Below, in pieces: positions 44,013 to 53,874 of a stretch of DNA of 64,000 bases (positions within the stretch are counted from its first letter, which is position 1; every line of letters starts with the position of its first letter). This DNA comes from Salinigranum salinum (lineage in GTDB: Archaea; Halobacteriota; Halobacteria; Halobacteriales; Haloferacaceae): positions 124,001-188,000 of the forward strand of contig NZ_VTOJ01000002.1 of NCBI RefSeq assembly GCF_009176545.1, given 5' to 3'. The notes under the pieces are model-generated. The model searched no databases and was not told the origin of the DNA. It worked only from the letters and a program-made list of their open reading frames with translations. Position numbers and translations under genes: made by a program.

Positions 44013-45185
44013 ATGCCACCGTCGACCACGCGGACGCCGCCGATGGGCTGGAACTCCTGGAACGCCCACAGTTGCACCGTCACCGAATCCGACGTCCGCG
44101 ACGCGGCGGCGGCGCTGGTCGACACCGGGCTCCGCGACGTGGGCTACGAGTACCTCGTCGTCGACGACTGCTGGATGGCCCCGGAGACGGACGACGACGG
44201 ACGGCTCGTGCCCGACCCCGAAGCGTTCCCGGGCGGCATGGCGGCGCTCGCCGCGGACGTCCACGCGGCCGGGTTGCGGTTCGGGCTCTACTCGTCCGCC
44301 GGGACGGAGACCTGTCAGGGGTACCCCGCGAGCCTCGGCCGCGAGCGTCTGCACGCCGAACAGTTCGCCGAGTGGGGCGTCGACTACCTCAAGTACGACA
44401 ACTGCGGCGACCACCGGGGGAGAGACGCCGTCGAGCGGTACGCCGCGATGGGTGCGGCCCTCCGGGAGACGGACCGAGAGATCGTCTACAGCGTCTGCGA
44501 CTGGGGGACGAACGATCCCTGGTCGTGGGGACGGAACGTGGGCGGGCACCTGTGGCGGACGACCGACGACAGCGTCGCCAAGTGGCGCACGGGCGCGGAC
44601 GAGTTCGGCCTCGGGATCGCCGACATCCTCGACCGTACGGCCGCCCTCGACATCGCGTCGTTCCACGGACCGTACGGCTGGAACGATCCGGACATGCTGC
44701 AGGTCGGCAACGGTCCCGACTCGGGCCAGTCGCGACACGAAGCCGTGGTCGTCGACCGACCGCTCACCCGCGCGGAGACCCGCACCCACTTCGCGTTCTG
44801 GTGTCTCTTGGCAGCTCCGCTGGTGATCGGGACCGACCTCACGGCGCTCGACGCCGTCGACCGCGAGATCCTGGCCAACGAACGACTGATCCGGATCGAT
44901 CAGGATCCCCTCGGGTTCCAGGGAACGCCGGACCGCCGCGACGCCACCGAAGAGATCTGGAGCAAACGGCTCGCCGACGGCGGGGGTGCTGTCGCCCTGC
45001 TCAACCGCGGCCACGACGTGACAGAGATCCAGACGCGCGTGGCGGACGTCGCGGTGCCGACGGTCGCCGACCGCTACCGGGTGGTGGACTGCTGGACCGG
45101 CGAGGAGTGGGAGACGACGGGCGAACTGGCCGCGAGCGTCGTCCCGCGCGACACCGCGGTCCTGCGCGTGACTCCGGTCGAGTGA
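44013..45185 (+). CDS. glycoside hydrolase family 27, alpha-galactosidase-like
   Basis: 390 aa (beta/alpha)8 barrel plus C-terminal beta domain. It opens with the family hallmark PPMGWNSWN (about 9-17), then YLVVDDCWM, the nucleophile D129 in LKYDNCG, and acid/base Asp in WRTTDDS (185/186). No signal peptide is present, so the enzyme acts inside the cell on imported alpha-galactosides or related alpha-linked sugars. No sugar transporter or other saccharide gene is adjacent. All catalytic residues appear intact. Confidence 0.88.
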   Translation: MPPSTTRTPPMGWNSWNAHSCTVTESDVRDAAAALVDTGLRDVGYEYLVVDDCWMAPETDDDGRLVPDPEAFPGGMAALAADVHAAGLRFGLYSSAGTETCQGYPASLGRERLHAEQFAEWGVDYLKYDNCGDHRGRDAVERYAAMGAALRETDREIVYSVCDWGTNDPWSWGRNVGGHLWRTTDDSVAKWRTGADEFGLGIADILDRTAALDIASFHGPYGWNDPDMLQVGNGPDSGQSRHEAVVVDRPLTRAETRTHFAFWCLLAAPLVIGTDLTALDAVDREILANERLIRIDQDPLGFQGTPDRRDATEEIWSKRLADGGGAVALLNRGHDVTEIQTRVADVAVPTVADRYRVVDCWTGEEWETTGELAASVVPRDTAVLRVTPVE

Positions 45186-45554
45186 ACGACGGACGCCGAC
45201 GCCGAACCCGGGAGAGAACGAGGCCAGGAGAGAACGAGCCCGGGAGAGAACGGGACCAGGTGGACGGTCGATCCGACGGTGTCGACGGCCTCGTCGTCCC
45301 GAACGCCGACGGCGAGCGACGCGAGCCGTCCCCCACACGTAGCTCCGGAGTCTGAATGTCGTCCGTCCACGCGCCTCGGTCCGCCCACCCTCGGTCCGCC
45401 CACTCCCGACCCACTCACCGCCGATCCGCCCCCGGTCCACCGCCACTGCCGTCGACGAACCCCCCGCGACAGCCCGGGACGAGAGGCGAGACAGCCGATT
45501 CGTCTGACGCGCGTCGCACGAGAGTATATTATCCCCGACGTGCCATGATTCGAT
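45186..45554. repeat. non-coding region with two short tandem repeats
   Basis: No gene in about 370 bp. Three copies of GGAGAGAACG occur at 45211, 45227 and 45243 (16-bp period). Two exact copies of CCTCGGTCCGCCCAC lie end to end at 45374-45403. The rest is high-G+C spacer. A short A/T element (TATATTAT, about 45524-45531) likely belongs to the promoter of the next gene. Confidence 0.6.
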
Positions 45555-46406
45555 GTGTCACTCGGAACGGACCCGCTGGACGCACTGGAGATTCCTGACG
45601 GGACCACCGTCGAGGAACACGACCTCGTCACCGACCGGGACGTGATCGTCGGCGGCCAGAGCTCCGTCGAGTTCGGGGTGCGCGGGCGGAACGTGATGGC
45701 GGGCGAGCGCGTCCGGTTCGGCGGCGACATCGAGGCCGAGGGCGACTGTCGGCTCGACGTCTGGTGCCGGGTCGCCGGGAACGTGCTCGTCGGCAAGGAC
45801 GCCTACCTCGGCGAGCGCGTCCACATCGAGGGACGCCTGATGGTCTCCGGCGACCTCGACATCGGCGACGACGTCGACATCGACGAGGGGTTCGAGGCGA
45901 GCGGCTGGATCGTCATCCGCAACCCGATGCCGACCCTCGTGTTCTACTTCATCGTGCTCTCGCAGCTGCTTCGGCTGGGCGAGGACGACGCCGCCGACGA
46001 GATGGCGCAGGCGCTGTCGTCGGACGGCGGGCAGACCCCACTGGTCGTGCCCCGCGGGGCGGACGTCTCCGACGACGCCTGGCGCGTCTCCACGCCGGCA
46101 CACGTCGGTTCGGACTGTCGCCTCCACGGGAACATCCGCGCTGCCCGGATCGAGATGGGCGAGCGGAACAACGTCTTCGGGAGCCTCCGCGCGAAGGGTG
46201 ACGTCACCATCGGGTCCGAGACTCGCATCCACGGCGACGTCACTACCCGGGGTGGCCACGTCACGGTCGAAGAGGACGCACGGATCCTCGGCGACGTCTC
46301 CTGTGGTGACCTCGAACTCCACGAGGGTGCGACGGTCGACGGGACCGTCCGCGCGCGCGGCGAGATGCGCATCAGTCGTACCGACGCGTCCCGCGATGCG
46401 GAGTGA
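45555..46406 (+). CDS. polymer-forming cytoskeletal (bactofilin/halofilin-like) protein
   Basis: 283 aa, GTG start at 45555 about 24-31 nt after a TATATTAT element. Two beta-helix blocks with regular Gly/Val/Asp turns (about 25-115, for example RVAGNVLVGKDAYLGERVHIEGRL split over repeats, and about 190-275) flank a hydrophobic segment NPMPTLVFYFIVLSQLL and a short helical acidic linker. The fold resembles bactofilins, and haloarchaeal relatives (halofilins) have been linked to cell shape. Assignment to either halofilin class is uncertain. No partner gene is adjacent. Confidence 0.72.
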   Translation: MSLGTDPLDALEIPDGTTVEEHDLVTDRDVIVGGQSSVEFGVRGRNVMAGERVRFGGDIEAEGDCRLDVWCRVAGNVLVGKDAYLGERVHIEGRLMVSGDLDIGDDVDIDEGFEASGWIVIRNPMPTLVFYFIVLSQLLRLGEDDAADEMAQALSSDGGQTPLVVPRGADVSDDAWRVSTPAHVGSDCRLHGNIRAARIEMGERNNVFGSLRAKGDVTIGSETRIHGDVTTRGGHVTVEEDARILGDVSCGDLELHEGATVDGTVRARGEMRISRTDASRDAE

Positions 46407-46668
46407 CGTCGGACGAGCGTCCGCCACCGACCCCACCACGCTGGTCACTGTCCGGGCTCGCACCGTCGGCCCACCGGGACCGCGTTCGGCCCGAACTGTC
46501 GGCGATCAGTCCTGGAACGGTGCGATCACGAGGAGAAACGCCACCCCACGGCGTCCGGCGTGAACGCCACGGAGATGCCGGCACGTGAACCGCTGTGCCG
46601 TGTCCGTAAGTGAAGGGCGGCTTTGTCCATAGCCAAGGGTTTTTTGACTGCCTGTCGTTCCCCCGAAC

Positions 46669-47817
46669 ATGAATCGGAGTCGAACACGGACGATCGCGAC
46701 CGTTCTCGTCGTGCTCATGGCGGTCCTCGCGGGCTGTAGCGCGGGGTCCCAGGACGCCGGCGGCGTCGCCAGCGGCGGCGGCGGTGACGGCGGTGCCGCC
46801 GAGCCGGAGGCAGAACGAGCCGACGCATCGACGGAGCTCGCCGCGGAGGGAGACGGCTCCTCCGGCGACGCCTCGTCGGTGCAGTCGATCGATTCGCGCG
46901 CGCTCGTCCGCACCGGACGGGTAGAACTCGAGGTGACGGACTACGAACGCACCGAGCGGAACCTCACACGCCTCGTCGAGTCGCGCGACGGGTTCGTCTC
47001 CGACACCCAGCAGCGACAGCACCGCGTGGGTGACCGGACGTATCTGACGGGAACGGTCGTCCTCCGGGTGCCCAACGAGCGGTTCGCCGAGACGTTCGCG
47101 GACATCCAGGCGGAGGGCGAGGTGCTCGAGTCGTCCACCTCGACCGAGGACGTGACCGAGCAGCTGGTCGACATCGAGGCGCGGCTGAGCAACCTCCGCG
47201 CCCAGCGCGACCGGCTCCGCACGCTGTACGACCAGGCGAGCGACACCGAGGACGTGCTTCAGGTCGAGCGCCGGCTCTCGGAGGTCCAGACCGAGATCGA
47301 ACGACTGGAGGCGCGGAAGCAGGCGCTCGAACGCCGGGTCGCCTTCTCCACCATCACCGTCGAGATCAGAGAGGAACGACCCGACCGTCTCGGTGTCGAC
47401 GAGAGGTGGTACGACATCGGCTTCGTCGGCGCGTTCCTCGAGTCGGTGAACGGGGTCGTCGTCGCCGCCCGCATCGCCGTCGTCGTCGCCGGCTACGTTC
47501 TGCCGTACCTGCTCGTCCTCGGGGTTCCCGTCGGGCTCCTCGGCGGCGTGCTCGCGTGGCGACGCGGCTGGCGGCCCCTGGGCGGGGGAAGCGAGGTCGT
47601 CGAGGATCCGCCATCGACGGGTGAACCGGACGACGCTGATGACGGACGCGACGGCGTGACCGACGTCGGGGAGGCAGACGACGTCGGGGATGCGGACGAC
47701 GCCGATGGTGTGGACGACGTCGCGGACGACACCGTTGCAGACACGACCACGGACGCCGACGCCGAGGGCGACTCGGAACCGGCGGACGACCGCGACGACC
47801 GCGACGACCAGCAGTAG
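46669..47817 (+). CDS. DUF4349 lipoprotein
   Basis: 382 aa. Sec-type lipoprotein signal with lipobox VLAGC (Cys about 23), a disordered Gly/Ala/Glu region, then the DUF4349 domain (about 80-235; VRTGRVELEVTDYERTERNL, then a coiled coil with LSNLRAQRDRLRTLY). One membrane helix pair follows near 250-300 and a long Asp-rich tail (about 310-382). The protein is envelope-anchored. The family's function is unknown. Confidence 0.83.
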   Translation: MNRSRTRTIATVLVVLMAVLAGCSAGSQDAGGVASGGGGDGGAAEPEAERADASTELAAEGDGSSGDASSVQSIDSRALVRTGRVELEVTDYERTERNLTRLVESRDGFVSDTQQRQHRVGDRTYLTGTVVLRVPNERFAETFADIQAEGEVLESSTSTEDVTEQLVDIEARLSNLRAQRDRLRTLYDQASDTEDVLQVERRLSEVQTEIERLEARKQALERRVAFSTITVEIREERPDRLGVDERWYDIGFVGAFLESVNGVVVAARIAVVVAGYVLPYLLVLGVPVGLLGGVLAWRRGWRPLGGGSEVVEDPPSTGEPDDADDGRDGVTDVGEADDVGDADDADGVDDVADDTVADTTTDADAEGDSEPADDRDDRDDQQ

Positions 47818-47918
47818 CGGCGTCGACCACTCGACCCACGTCGGCCATCCGACCCACCACGGCTCTCCGATCCACCTCGACCGAAAGGCAGTTTTCGGCC
47901 ACGCCCGACGGAGAGGGT

Positions 47919-49094
47919 ATGCTCTCTCTCGCGCTCGCGGGCAAGCCCAACGCGGGCAAGTCCACGTTCTACAAGGCGGCCACGATGGCCGACGTCGACG
48001 TCGCCAACTACCCCTTCACGACGATCGATGCCAACCGCGGCGTGACGTACGCGCGGGCGCGCTGCCCCTGTCTCGACCGCGACGAACGCTGCGGCAACTG
48101 CAGCGACGGCAAGCGGTACGTGGCCGTGGAACTCGTCGACGTCGCTGGACTCGTCCCCGGCGCGCACGAGGGACGCGGGCTCGGCAACCAGTTCCTCGAC
48201 GAACTCACGAACGCCGACGCCATCCTCAACGTGGTCGACGCCTCCGGCGGCACCGACGAGGAGGGCGAACCGGTCGAGATCGGGACGTACGATCCCCTCG
48301 ACGAGGTCGACTTCATCGAGCGGGAGATGGACCTGTGGCTCGCGGGGATCGTCGATCGCAACTGGGAGTCGATCGAGCGGAAGTCGCGGTCGCCCGACTT
48401 CGAGATCGACGAGGCGCTCGCCGACCTCCTCACTGGGTTCGGCGCGTCGGAGTACGAGGTCGCCGCCGCCCTGCGCGAACTGGACTACCCGGCCGATCCG
48501 ATCCAGTGGACCGCGACGGAGAAGGAGGCGCTCGCCCGCGAGATCCGAGAGCGGACGAAGCCGATCGTGCTCGTGGCGAACAAGGCCGACGTCGCACCTC
48601 CCGAAAACCTCGACCGGATGCGCGACACCGGCGAGTTCGTCGTTCCGGCGACCGCCGACGGCGAACTCGCTCTCAGGCGCGGGGCCGAGGCGGGCGTCGT
48701 CGCGTACGACCCCGGCGACGACGACTTCGAGATCGTCGGCGACGTCACCGGCGGCCAGCGGAAGGGGCTCGAGCAGATCCGCGCGGTCGTCGAGGCGCAC
48801 GGGGGGACGGGCGTCCAGCAGTCGATAAACACCGCCGTCTACGACCTACTCGACCACGTCACCGTCTACCCCGTCCAGAACGAGTCCAAGTGGACCGACG
48901 GGCAGGGCGAGACCCTCCCCGACGCCTTCTTGCTCCCGCGGGGATCGACGCCGAAGGACCTCGCCTACGCGGTCCACTCGGACATCGGCGACGGCTATCT
49001 CCACGCCGTGGACGCCCGGTCGAACCGGCGGATCAGCGAGTCGTACGAGCTGGAAGAAGGCGACGTGATCAAGGTTGTCAGCACGGCGAAGTGA
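47919..49094 (+). CDS. YchF/OBG-family GTPase/ATPase
   Basis: 391 aa. G1 loop GKPNAGKST (8-16), switch II DVAGLVPGAHEGRGLG, nucleotide specificity loop NKAD (about 225), and a C-terminal TGS domain (about 310-390; LPRGSTPKDLAYAVHSDIGDG). A Cys cluster (CPCLDRDERCGNC, about 49-61) in the switch I region is typical of the archaeal subgroup. These proteins associate with ribosomes; the archaeal members keep NKxD and probably use GTP. Start ATG at 47919. Confidence 0.9.
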   Translation: MLSLALAGKPNAGKSTFYKAATMADVDVANYPFTTIDANRGVTYARARCPCLDRDERCGNCSDGKRYVAVELVDVAGLVPGAHEGRGLGNQFLDELTNADAILNVVDASGGTDEEGEPVEIGTYDPLDEVDFIEREMDLWLAGIVDRNWESIERKSRSPDFEIDEALADLLTGFGASEYEVAAALRELDYPADPIQWTATEKEALAREIRERTKPIVLVANKADVAPPENLDRMRDTGEFVVPATADGELALRRGAEAGVVAYDPGDDDFEIVGDVTGGQRKGLEQIRAVVEAHGGTGVQQSINTAVYDLLDHVTVYPVQNESKWTDGQGETLPDAFLLPRGSTPKDLAYAVHSDIGDGYLHAVDARSNRRISESYELEEGDVIKVVSTAK

Positions 49095-49157
49095 AACGGT
49101 GGCCGGCGGTCGCGCTCTACGGGCCGGACGCACCCGACAGCTGAAGGGCCCGAGTCG

Positions 49158-50285
49158 TCACTGCACCGCGTCGTACGCCTCGCCCATCCGGGCGAGCGCC
49201 TCTTTCAGTTCCTCGACCCCGGTCGCGTAGGAGAGTCGGGCGTACCCCCTCCCGTGGGAGCCGAAGGCCTCGCCCGGGACGACGATGACGTCGCGTTCGA
49301 TGCAGGCGTCGACGAACCCCTCGGGAACCTTCGGCATCGCGTAGAACGCCCCCTTGGGCGTGGGGCACTCGATGCCGATCTCCGCGAAGCCGTCGAGGAG
49401 GAGGTCGCGGCGTTCGCGGAACGACTGCGTCATCTCCTCGACGAGCGCCGCCGTCTCCGACCCGGTCAGCGCCGCCTCCGTGGCGAACTGTGCGGGGGCC
49501 GACGCACACGCCTGGGCGTACTGGTGGACGCGAACCATCCGCTCGACTCTGCGCGAGGAGCCGTACACCCAGCCGAGGCGCCAGCCCGTCATCGAGAACA
49601 GTTTGGACGCGGAGTTGACGACGACGACGTTGTCGGTTTCGGCGTACTCGACGGGCGAGTGGTGGTCGCCCTCGAAGACGGTGTACTCGTACACCTCGTC
49701 GGAGATGCAAAGCACGTCGTGTTCGTCGGCGATGCGGGCGAACTCGCGGACGTCCTCCTCGGAGGAGACCGCTCCCGTGGGGTTGCCGGGCGAGTTGACG
49801 ACGAACGCGGCAGTGTCGTCCGTGATGGCGTCCTCGACGGCGGCGGGGTCGATCGTGAGGTCGTCGCGGAGGGGGACGGGCGCGGGTTCGCCGCCGGCGA
49901 GTTTCGTCAGGGCGTCGTACGAGACGAAGCCCGGATCCGGGATAACCACCTCGTCGCCGGGGTCGACGTGTGCCTCCAGCGCGATGTGGAGCGCCTCGCT
50001 CCCCCCGGCGGTGGCGACGACGTCGTCGGGCGAGAGGTCGATCCCCTGGTCGCGCTCGTGCTTGGCCGCGATCGCCTCCCGCAGCGAGCGCATCCCCTTG
50101 TTCTCGGTGTACGCGTCGGCCTCGCCGGCCATGATGGCGTCGGCCGCTGCCTGTCGTGCGTGTTCGGGGGCCGCGAAGTCGGGCTGGCCCAGACCGAGGT
50201 TGATCGCGTCCTCGCCTGCCGCCTCGAACACCTCGCGGATGCCGCTGATGGAGATGCGCTCGACTCGGTCCGAGAAGTGAGTCAT
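49158..50285 (-). CDS. class I/II aminotransferase (aspartate aminotransferase-like)
   Basis: 375 aa, fold type I PLP enzyme. GLGQPDF near the N-terminus, the Asn/Pro segment NSPGNPTGAV, DEVYE (about 196-200), the Schiff-base lysine K228 in SASKLFSMTGWRLGW, and the substrate-carboxylate Arg in YARLSYA near the C-terminus. Probably aspartate, alanine or aromatic amino acid transamination; specificity is not decided by these motifs. The ATG at 50285 is the natural start. Confidence 0.9.
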   Translation of the reverse strand: MTHFSDRVERISISGIREVFEAAGEDAINLGLGQPDFAAPEHARQAAADAIMAGEADAYTENKGMRSLREAIAAKHERDQGIDLSPDDVVATAGGSEALHIALEAHVDPGDEVVIPDPGFVSYDALTKLAGGEPAPVPLRDDLTIDPAAVEDAITDDTAAFVVNSPGNPTGAVSSEEDVREFARIADEHDVLCISDEVYEYTVFEGDHHSPVEYAETDNVVVVNSASKLFSMTGWRLGWVYGSSRRVERMVRVHQYAQACASAPAQFATEAALTGSETAALVEEMTQSFRERRDLLLDGFAEIGIECPTPKGAFYAMPKVPEGFVDACIERDVIVVPGEAFGSHGRGYARLSYATGVEELKEALARMGEAYDAVQ

Positions 50286-50612
50286 ACTTCCATCCGTGCA
50301 GGCGAGTGGAATAGTTCTTTGCGAACGGTCCCGATCACGACCGTCCGTGAGAGGGCTGTGCGTCGCCCGTGCCCGACACCGGTAGTCGTGATCCCAGGAA
50401 CTGTCGAGAAAGAGATATCACAGGGGACGAGTCTAGGAGACATTTGCCCTCTTCTCCGACGAGTCGATGTCACGCTAATCCCTGTCGAACGCGCCAGTGA
50501 GCCACCCGAACCCTGAATCCACCCCGTCGAGGGGTGGTTGCTTTCGAAACGGCTCTACACGACTCTTACCGCCTGCGAGTGGGGAATAAATGGTCGGCAC
50601 GTAGCGTACGTA
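50286..50612. other. divergent intergenic region
   Basis: About 325 bp between the aminotransferase and the ABC importer, which diverge. Short A/T-rich patch at 50400-50440. No gene or repeat is seen. Confidence 0.4.
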
Positions 50613-51674
50613 ATGTCAGAACACACGCGCAGTAACGCTCCTGTGGTTTCCCGACGGCGGTTCCTCGGTGCAGCGGGGGCGACGGGCGCGGCAGCACTCG
50701 CCGGCTGCACGGGGACCGTCACCAGCGGCGGGGGCGGCGGCCTCTCTGAGATCCAGGTCGCGTACATGCCCATCTACCCGGACATGCAGTACTTCGTGAT
50801 GCGAGAGGAGGGGTACTTCGACGAGCTCCCCGTCGACGTCTCGGGCAAACTGTTCTCGGACGGCCCTTCGATCGTCCAGGCGTCGGCGAAGGGCGACTTC
50901 GACGTGATGATGTTCGGTATCGTTCCGGCGATGATCGTCATGGACAAGGGGATCCCCTCGAAGATCACCGCGGCGAACATCGAGGACGCGATGCAGATCC
51001 TCGCCACCGACGAGTTCGCCGGGATGTGGGACGAACACGGCACCGACGCGTTCGCCGTCTTCGAGGAGGAGAAGGGACGCAGGTTCAAGTTCGGCACCTT
51101 CCCACCAGGGTCGGTGCCGGACATCCTCCTGCGCTTCTGGATCGAGGAGGAGCTCGGCCTCGACCCGGAGGAGGACGTCGAGATCACGGCGCTCGGCGGG
51201 GCAGGGCCGGTGCGGCAGGCGCTCCTCTCGGAGAAGATCGACGGCACGAGCATCATGGAGCCCGTGCCCACCGTCGTCGAGGCGAACGACGCGCCCTTCT
51301 CGCCCATCGCGTGGGCGGGAGACTTCATGCCCGGCCAGCCCGCGGCGGTGACGCTGATGCACGACCGGCTCCGCGAGGACAATCGAGAAATCGCCACCGA
51401 ATTCGTCCGCCAGCACCAGCGTGCGACCGACTTCGCGCTGTCGAACCCCGACCGTGCGGCCGAACACGCCTCGACGGTCATCGGGGAGGAGGCGCTCCCG
51501 GTCGAGACGGCGAAGCGGGCGATGCGGTCGCGAGCGTCGGCGTTCATCACGAACCCGCACGAGATCGAGAACGGCGCGAGCATCTTCTCGCGCTACGCCG
51601 CTCGCCTCGGCAAGACTGGGTCGGAGCTGAGCGTCGACAGCATGTTCGACTACGGCGTCTACGACAGCCTGTAA
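50613..51674 (+). CDS. NitT/TauT-type ABC transporter substrate-binding lipoprotein
   Basis: 353 aa. Twin-arginine signal SRRRFLGAAG and lipobox ALAGC, a Gly tether, then an SsuA/ThiY/NMT1-like domain: IQVAYMPIYPDMQYFVMREEGYFDE, then KGDFDVMMFGIVPAMIVMDKG, and the second lobe. Ligands of this class include sulfonates, nitrate, taurine, pyrimidine precursors and riboflavin-like compounds; this one is not determined. First of three genes (binding protein, permease, ATPase). Confidence 0.87.
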   Translation: MSEHTRSNAPVVSRRRFLGAAGATGAAALAGCTGTVTSGGGGGLSEIQVAYMPIYPDMQYFVMREEGYFDELPVDVSGKLFSDGPSIVQASAKGDFDVMMFGIVPAMIVMDKGIPSKITAANIEDAMQILATDEFAGMWDEHGTDAFAVFEEEKGRRFKFGTFPPGSVPDILLRFWIEEELGLDPEEDVEITALGGAGPVRQALLSEKIDGTSIMEPVPTVVEANDAPFSPIAWAGDFMPGQPAAVTLMHDRLREDNREIATEFVRQHQRATDFALSNPDRAAEHASTVIGEEALPVETAKRAMRSRASAFITNPHEIENGASIFSRYAARLGKTGSELSVDSMFDYGVYDSL

Positions 51675-51675
51675 G

Positions 51676-52515
51676 ATGGCCGTCGAGACACCGATCGAGA
51701 GCGAGTCAGCCCCCGTCCTGGCCGACCTCGACGCGCGCCGGCTCGTCCTGGGCGGCGTCGGGACGTTCGGGTTCCTGCTCGCGTGGCAGGCGGCGGCGCT
51801 CGCCATCGGGAAATCGTACCTCCTGCCGACGCCGCTGGCGGTCGTCGGGGCGTTCGTGACGGAGCTCACGGCGGCGGAGACCCTCTCGGTGGGGTTCGGC
51901 GTCGAACTCCCCGCGACCCGGATGGTCGCGAAACTCGTCCAGAGCCTCTTTCACTACATCCCCGGTCTCGTGATCGGCTCGACGCTCGGCATCTCGCTCG
52001 GCGTCGCGATGGGGTGGAACGAGACGCTCGACGATGCGTTGACCCCGGTCACCAGGGTCCTGCGACCGATCCCGCCGCTGGCGTGGATCGCGTTCGCCAT
52101 CGTCTGGATCGGGATCAACCACAACGGCGCGGCGTTCATCGTCGGCATCGGCGCGTTCTGGATCAACTTCTACAACGCCTACTCGGGTGTCGAGGGCGTC
52201 CCTCGCCACCTGAAGGAGGTCGCCGGCTCGCTCGGCGTCGACTCTGACCTGCGGATGATCCGGAAGGTGATCGTCCCGGCGGCGTCGCCCTCGATCATGA
52301 CGGGGATCCGGACCAGCATCGGCCAGTGCTGGATGATCGTCGTCGCCGCGGAGCTGTTCGGGGCTCCCGGGGTGGGGTTCCAGATCATCAACGCCGCACA
52401 GAACCTCCAGATGGACGTTTCTGTGGCATACATGCTCGTCATCAGTGTGGTCTTCCTGGCCAGCGACGGGCTCTTCCGCAGAGTCGAACAGAGGGTTCTC
52501 GAGTGGCGCGCCTGA
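51676..52515 (+). CDS. NitT/TauT-type ABC transporter permease (SsuC-like)
   Basis: 279 aa, six membrane spans. The family coupling loop is seen as HLKEVAGSLGVDSDLRMIRKVIVPAASP (quoted in part), with LRPIPPLAWIAFAIVWIG before it. The start ATG at 51676 lies one base after the stop of the binding-protein gene. The downstream ATPase completes the importer. Confidence 0.9.
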   Translation: MAVETPIESESAPVLADLDARRLVLGGVGTFGFLLAWQAAALAIGKSYLLPTPLAVVGAFVTELTAAETLSVGFGVELPATRMVAKLVQSLFHYIPGLVIGSTLGISLGVAMGWNETLDDALTPVTRVLRPIPPLAWIAFAIVWIGINHNGAAFIVGIGAFWINFYNAYSGVEGVPRHLKEVAGSLGVDSDLRMIRKVIVPAASPSIMTGIRTSIGQCWMIVVAAELFGAPGVGFQIINAAQNLQMDVSVAYMLVISVVFLASDGLFRRVEQRVLEWRA

Positions 52516-52526
52516 ACCGGACGTCG

Positions 52527-53348
52527 ATGGCCGACACCGGCACGGACACGGACGCGGACACGGACATCGTCACGGACGCGGATGCAGCGGCGGTCAGCCG
52601 GCCACGCGAGAAGGTAGTCGTCGACGGGCTGGGAATGCGGTACGAATCCGACCGCCAGACCGTCCAGGCACTCGCCGACGTGAACTTCGCGGTCGGGAGC
52701 GGCGAGTTCGTCTGTCTCGTCGGCCCCTCCGGCTGTGGGAAGACCACGCTCTTCCGGCTCATCGCCGGACTGGAGACCCCGACGACCGGCGAGGTCCGCC
52801 TCGACAGCGACCCCGTCACCGGCCCCGGCACCGATCGGGGGATGGTGTTCCAGGAGTACGGGCTGTTCCCGTGGCGAACCGTCGAGGAGAACGTCGCCTT
52901 CGGGCTCGAAGAGCAGGGCGTCGACGGTGCCACACGCGAGGCACGCGTCGACGAGATGATCGAACTCGTGGGACTCGCGGGCTTCGCCGACGCCTACCCG
53001 AAGGAGCTCTCCGGTGGGATGAAACAGCGCGTCGGCATCGCCCGTGCCCTGGCGGTCGACCCGGAACTCCTCCTGATGGATGAGCCGTTCGGGAGCGTCG
53101 ACGCGCAGACGCGCGACATGCTCCACGCGGAACTGCTCGACGTGTGGGCCGAGACGGAGAAGACGGTGCTGTTCGTCACTCACAACGTCGAGGAGGCGGT
53201 GACGCTCGCCGACCGCGTCGTCGTGATGGCCGCGGATCCGGGCCGCGTCCGCGAGGTCGTCCCGATCGACCTCGACCGGCCCAGAACCCGGACCACGCCC
53301 GCGTTCGCCGAGGACGTCGAGCGGATTCGAGACCTCATCGGCGGCTGA
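52527..53348 (+). CDS. NitT/TauT-type ABC transporter ATP-binding protein
   Basis: 273 aa from the ATG at 52527; a GTG at 52503, overlapping the permease gene, is also possible. An acidic N-terminal tail with Asp-Thr repeats precedes Walker [11 protein letters not shown]-loop FQEYGLFPW, signature LSGGMKQRV, Walker [13 protein letters not shown] and switch THN. It energises the importer encoded just upstream. Confidence 0.9.
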   Translation: MADTGTDTDADTDIVTDADAAAVSRPREKVVVDGLGMRYESDRQTVQALADVNFAVGSGEFVCLVGPSGCGKTTLFRLIAGLETPTTGEVRLDSDPVTGPGTDRGMVFQEYGLFPWRTVEENVAFGLEEQGVDGATREARVDEMIELVGLAGFADAYPKELSGGMKQRVGIARALAVDPELLLMDEPFGSVDAQTRDMLHAELLDVWAETEKTVLFVTHNVEEAVTLADRVVVMAADPGRVREVVPIDLDRPRTRTTPAFAEDVERIRDLIGG

Positions 53349-53458
53349 CCGGCCGCCTCGAACCGGCTCGGTACGCCGGGACGGAACCTCCCGACGCCAC
53401 TCGAAACACACTGTACTCCGCGTGCACGTTTATACCGCTGAACGGTGTTAATCTACGG

Positions 53459-53809
53459 ATGGCAGACGACAAGCGAGGCCGGGTCGCCAAGGCACACAAC
53501 GCCGAGCGCCGCCAGTGGGTGCGGGAGATCGAGGAGGCCCGGAGTCGAAGCGACGAGGCCGAACCCACGCTCGACGACGACGTCGGTTCGTTTCGGCCCT
53601 GCCACCGGTCCGACTGTGATCGAACCGCGATGTTCTACCTCCTCGAACGGTACGAGGAGGAAGCGGGGGACAGCGTCGTCAAGGAGACGGCGAACCTCTG
53701 CCGGGGGCACGCTGCCGAAGAGCGCCCCATGCATCTCGAGGGCGTCTACGACAACTACGTCTTCCGTATCGAACAGCTCCCGGAGCTGACCGTCCTCGAC
53801 GGGTCGTAG
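53459..53809 (+). CDS. small Cys/His protein, paralogue 1
   Basis: 116 aa. A charged N-terminal helix (MADDKRGRVAKAHNAERRQ, EIEEARSRSDE) leads to a compact domain with CHRSDCDRTAMFYLLERY and later ETANLCRGHAAEE. The arrangement C-x4-C ... C-x2-H could hold a zinc ion. The same design is encoded at 54430 with clear similarity. The two copies flank an FMN-barrel protein gene. Family unnamed to me; function unknown. Confidence 0.72.
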   Translation: MADDKRGRVAKAHNAERRQWVREIEEARSRSDEAEPTLDDDVGSFRPCHRSDCDRTAMFYLLERYEEEAGDSVVKETANLCRGHAAEERPMHLEGVYDNYVFRIEQLPELTVLDGS

Positions 53810-53874
53810 TCGCCGACTCCCGTCGAATGGAACTAACCGGTACGATACAAGTAGCTTCCTGACAAGGTGTCAAT

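Noticed and set aside
43983..45446. 487-codon minus-strand open frame
   Set aside because: Antisense to the GH27 gene with an intact catalytic barrel; no protein family features.
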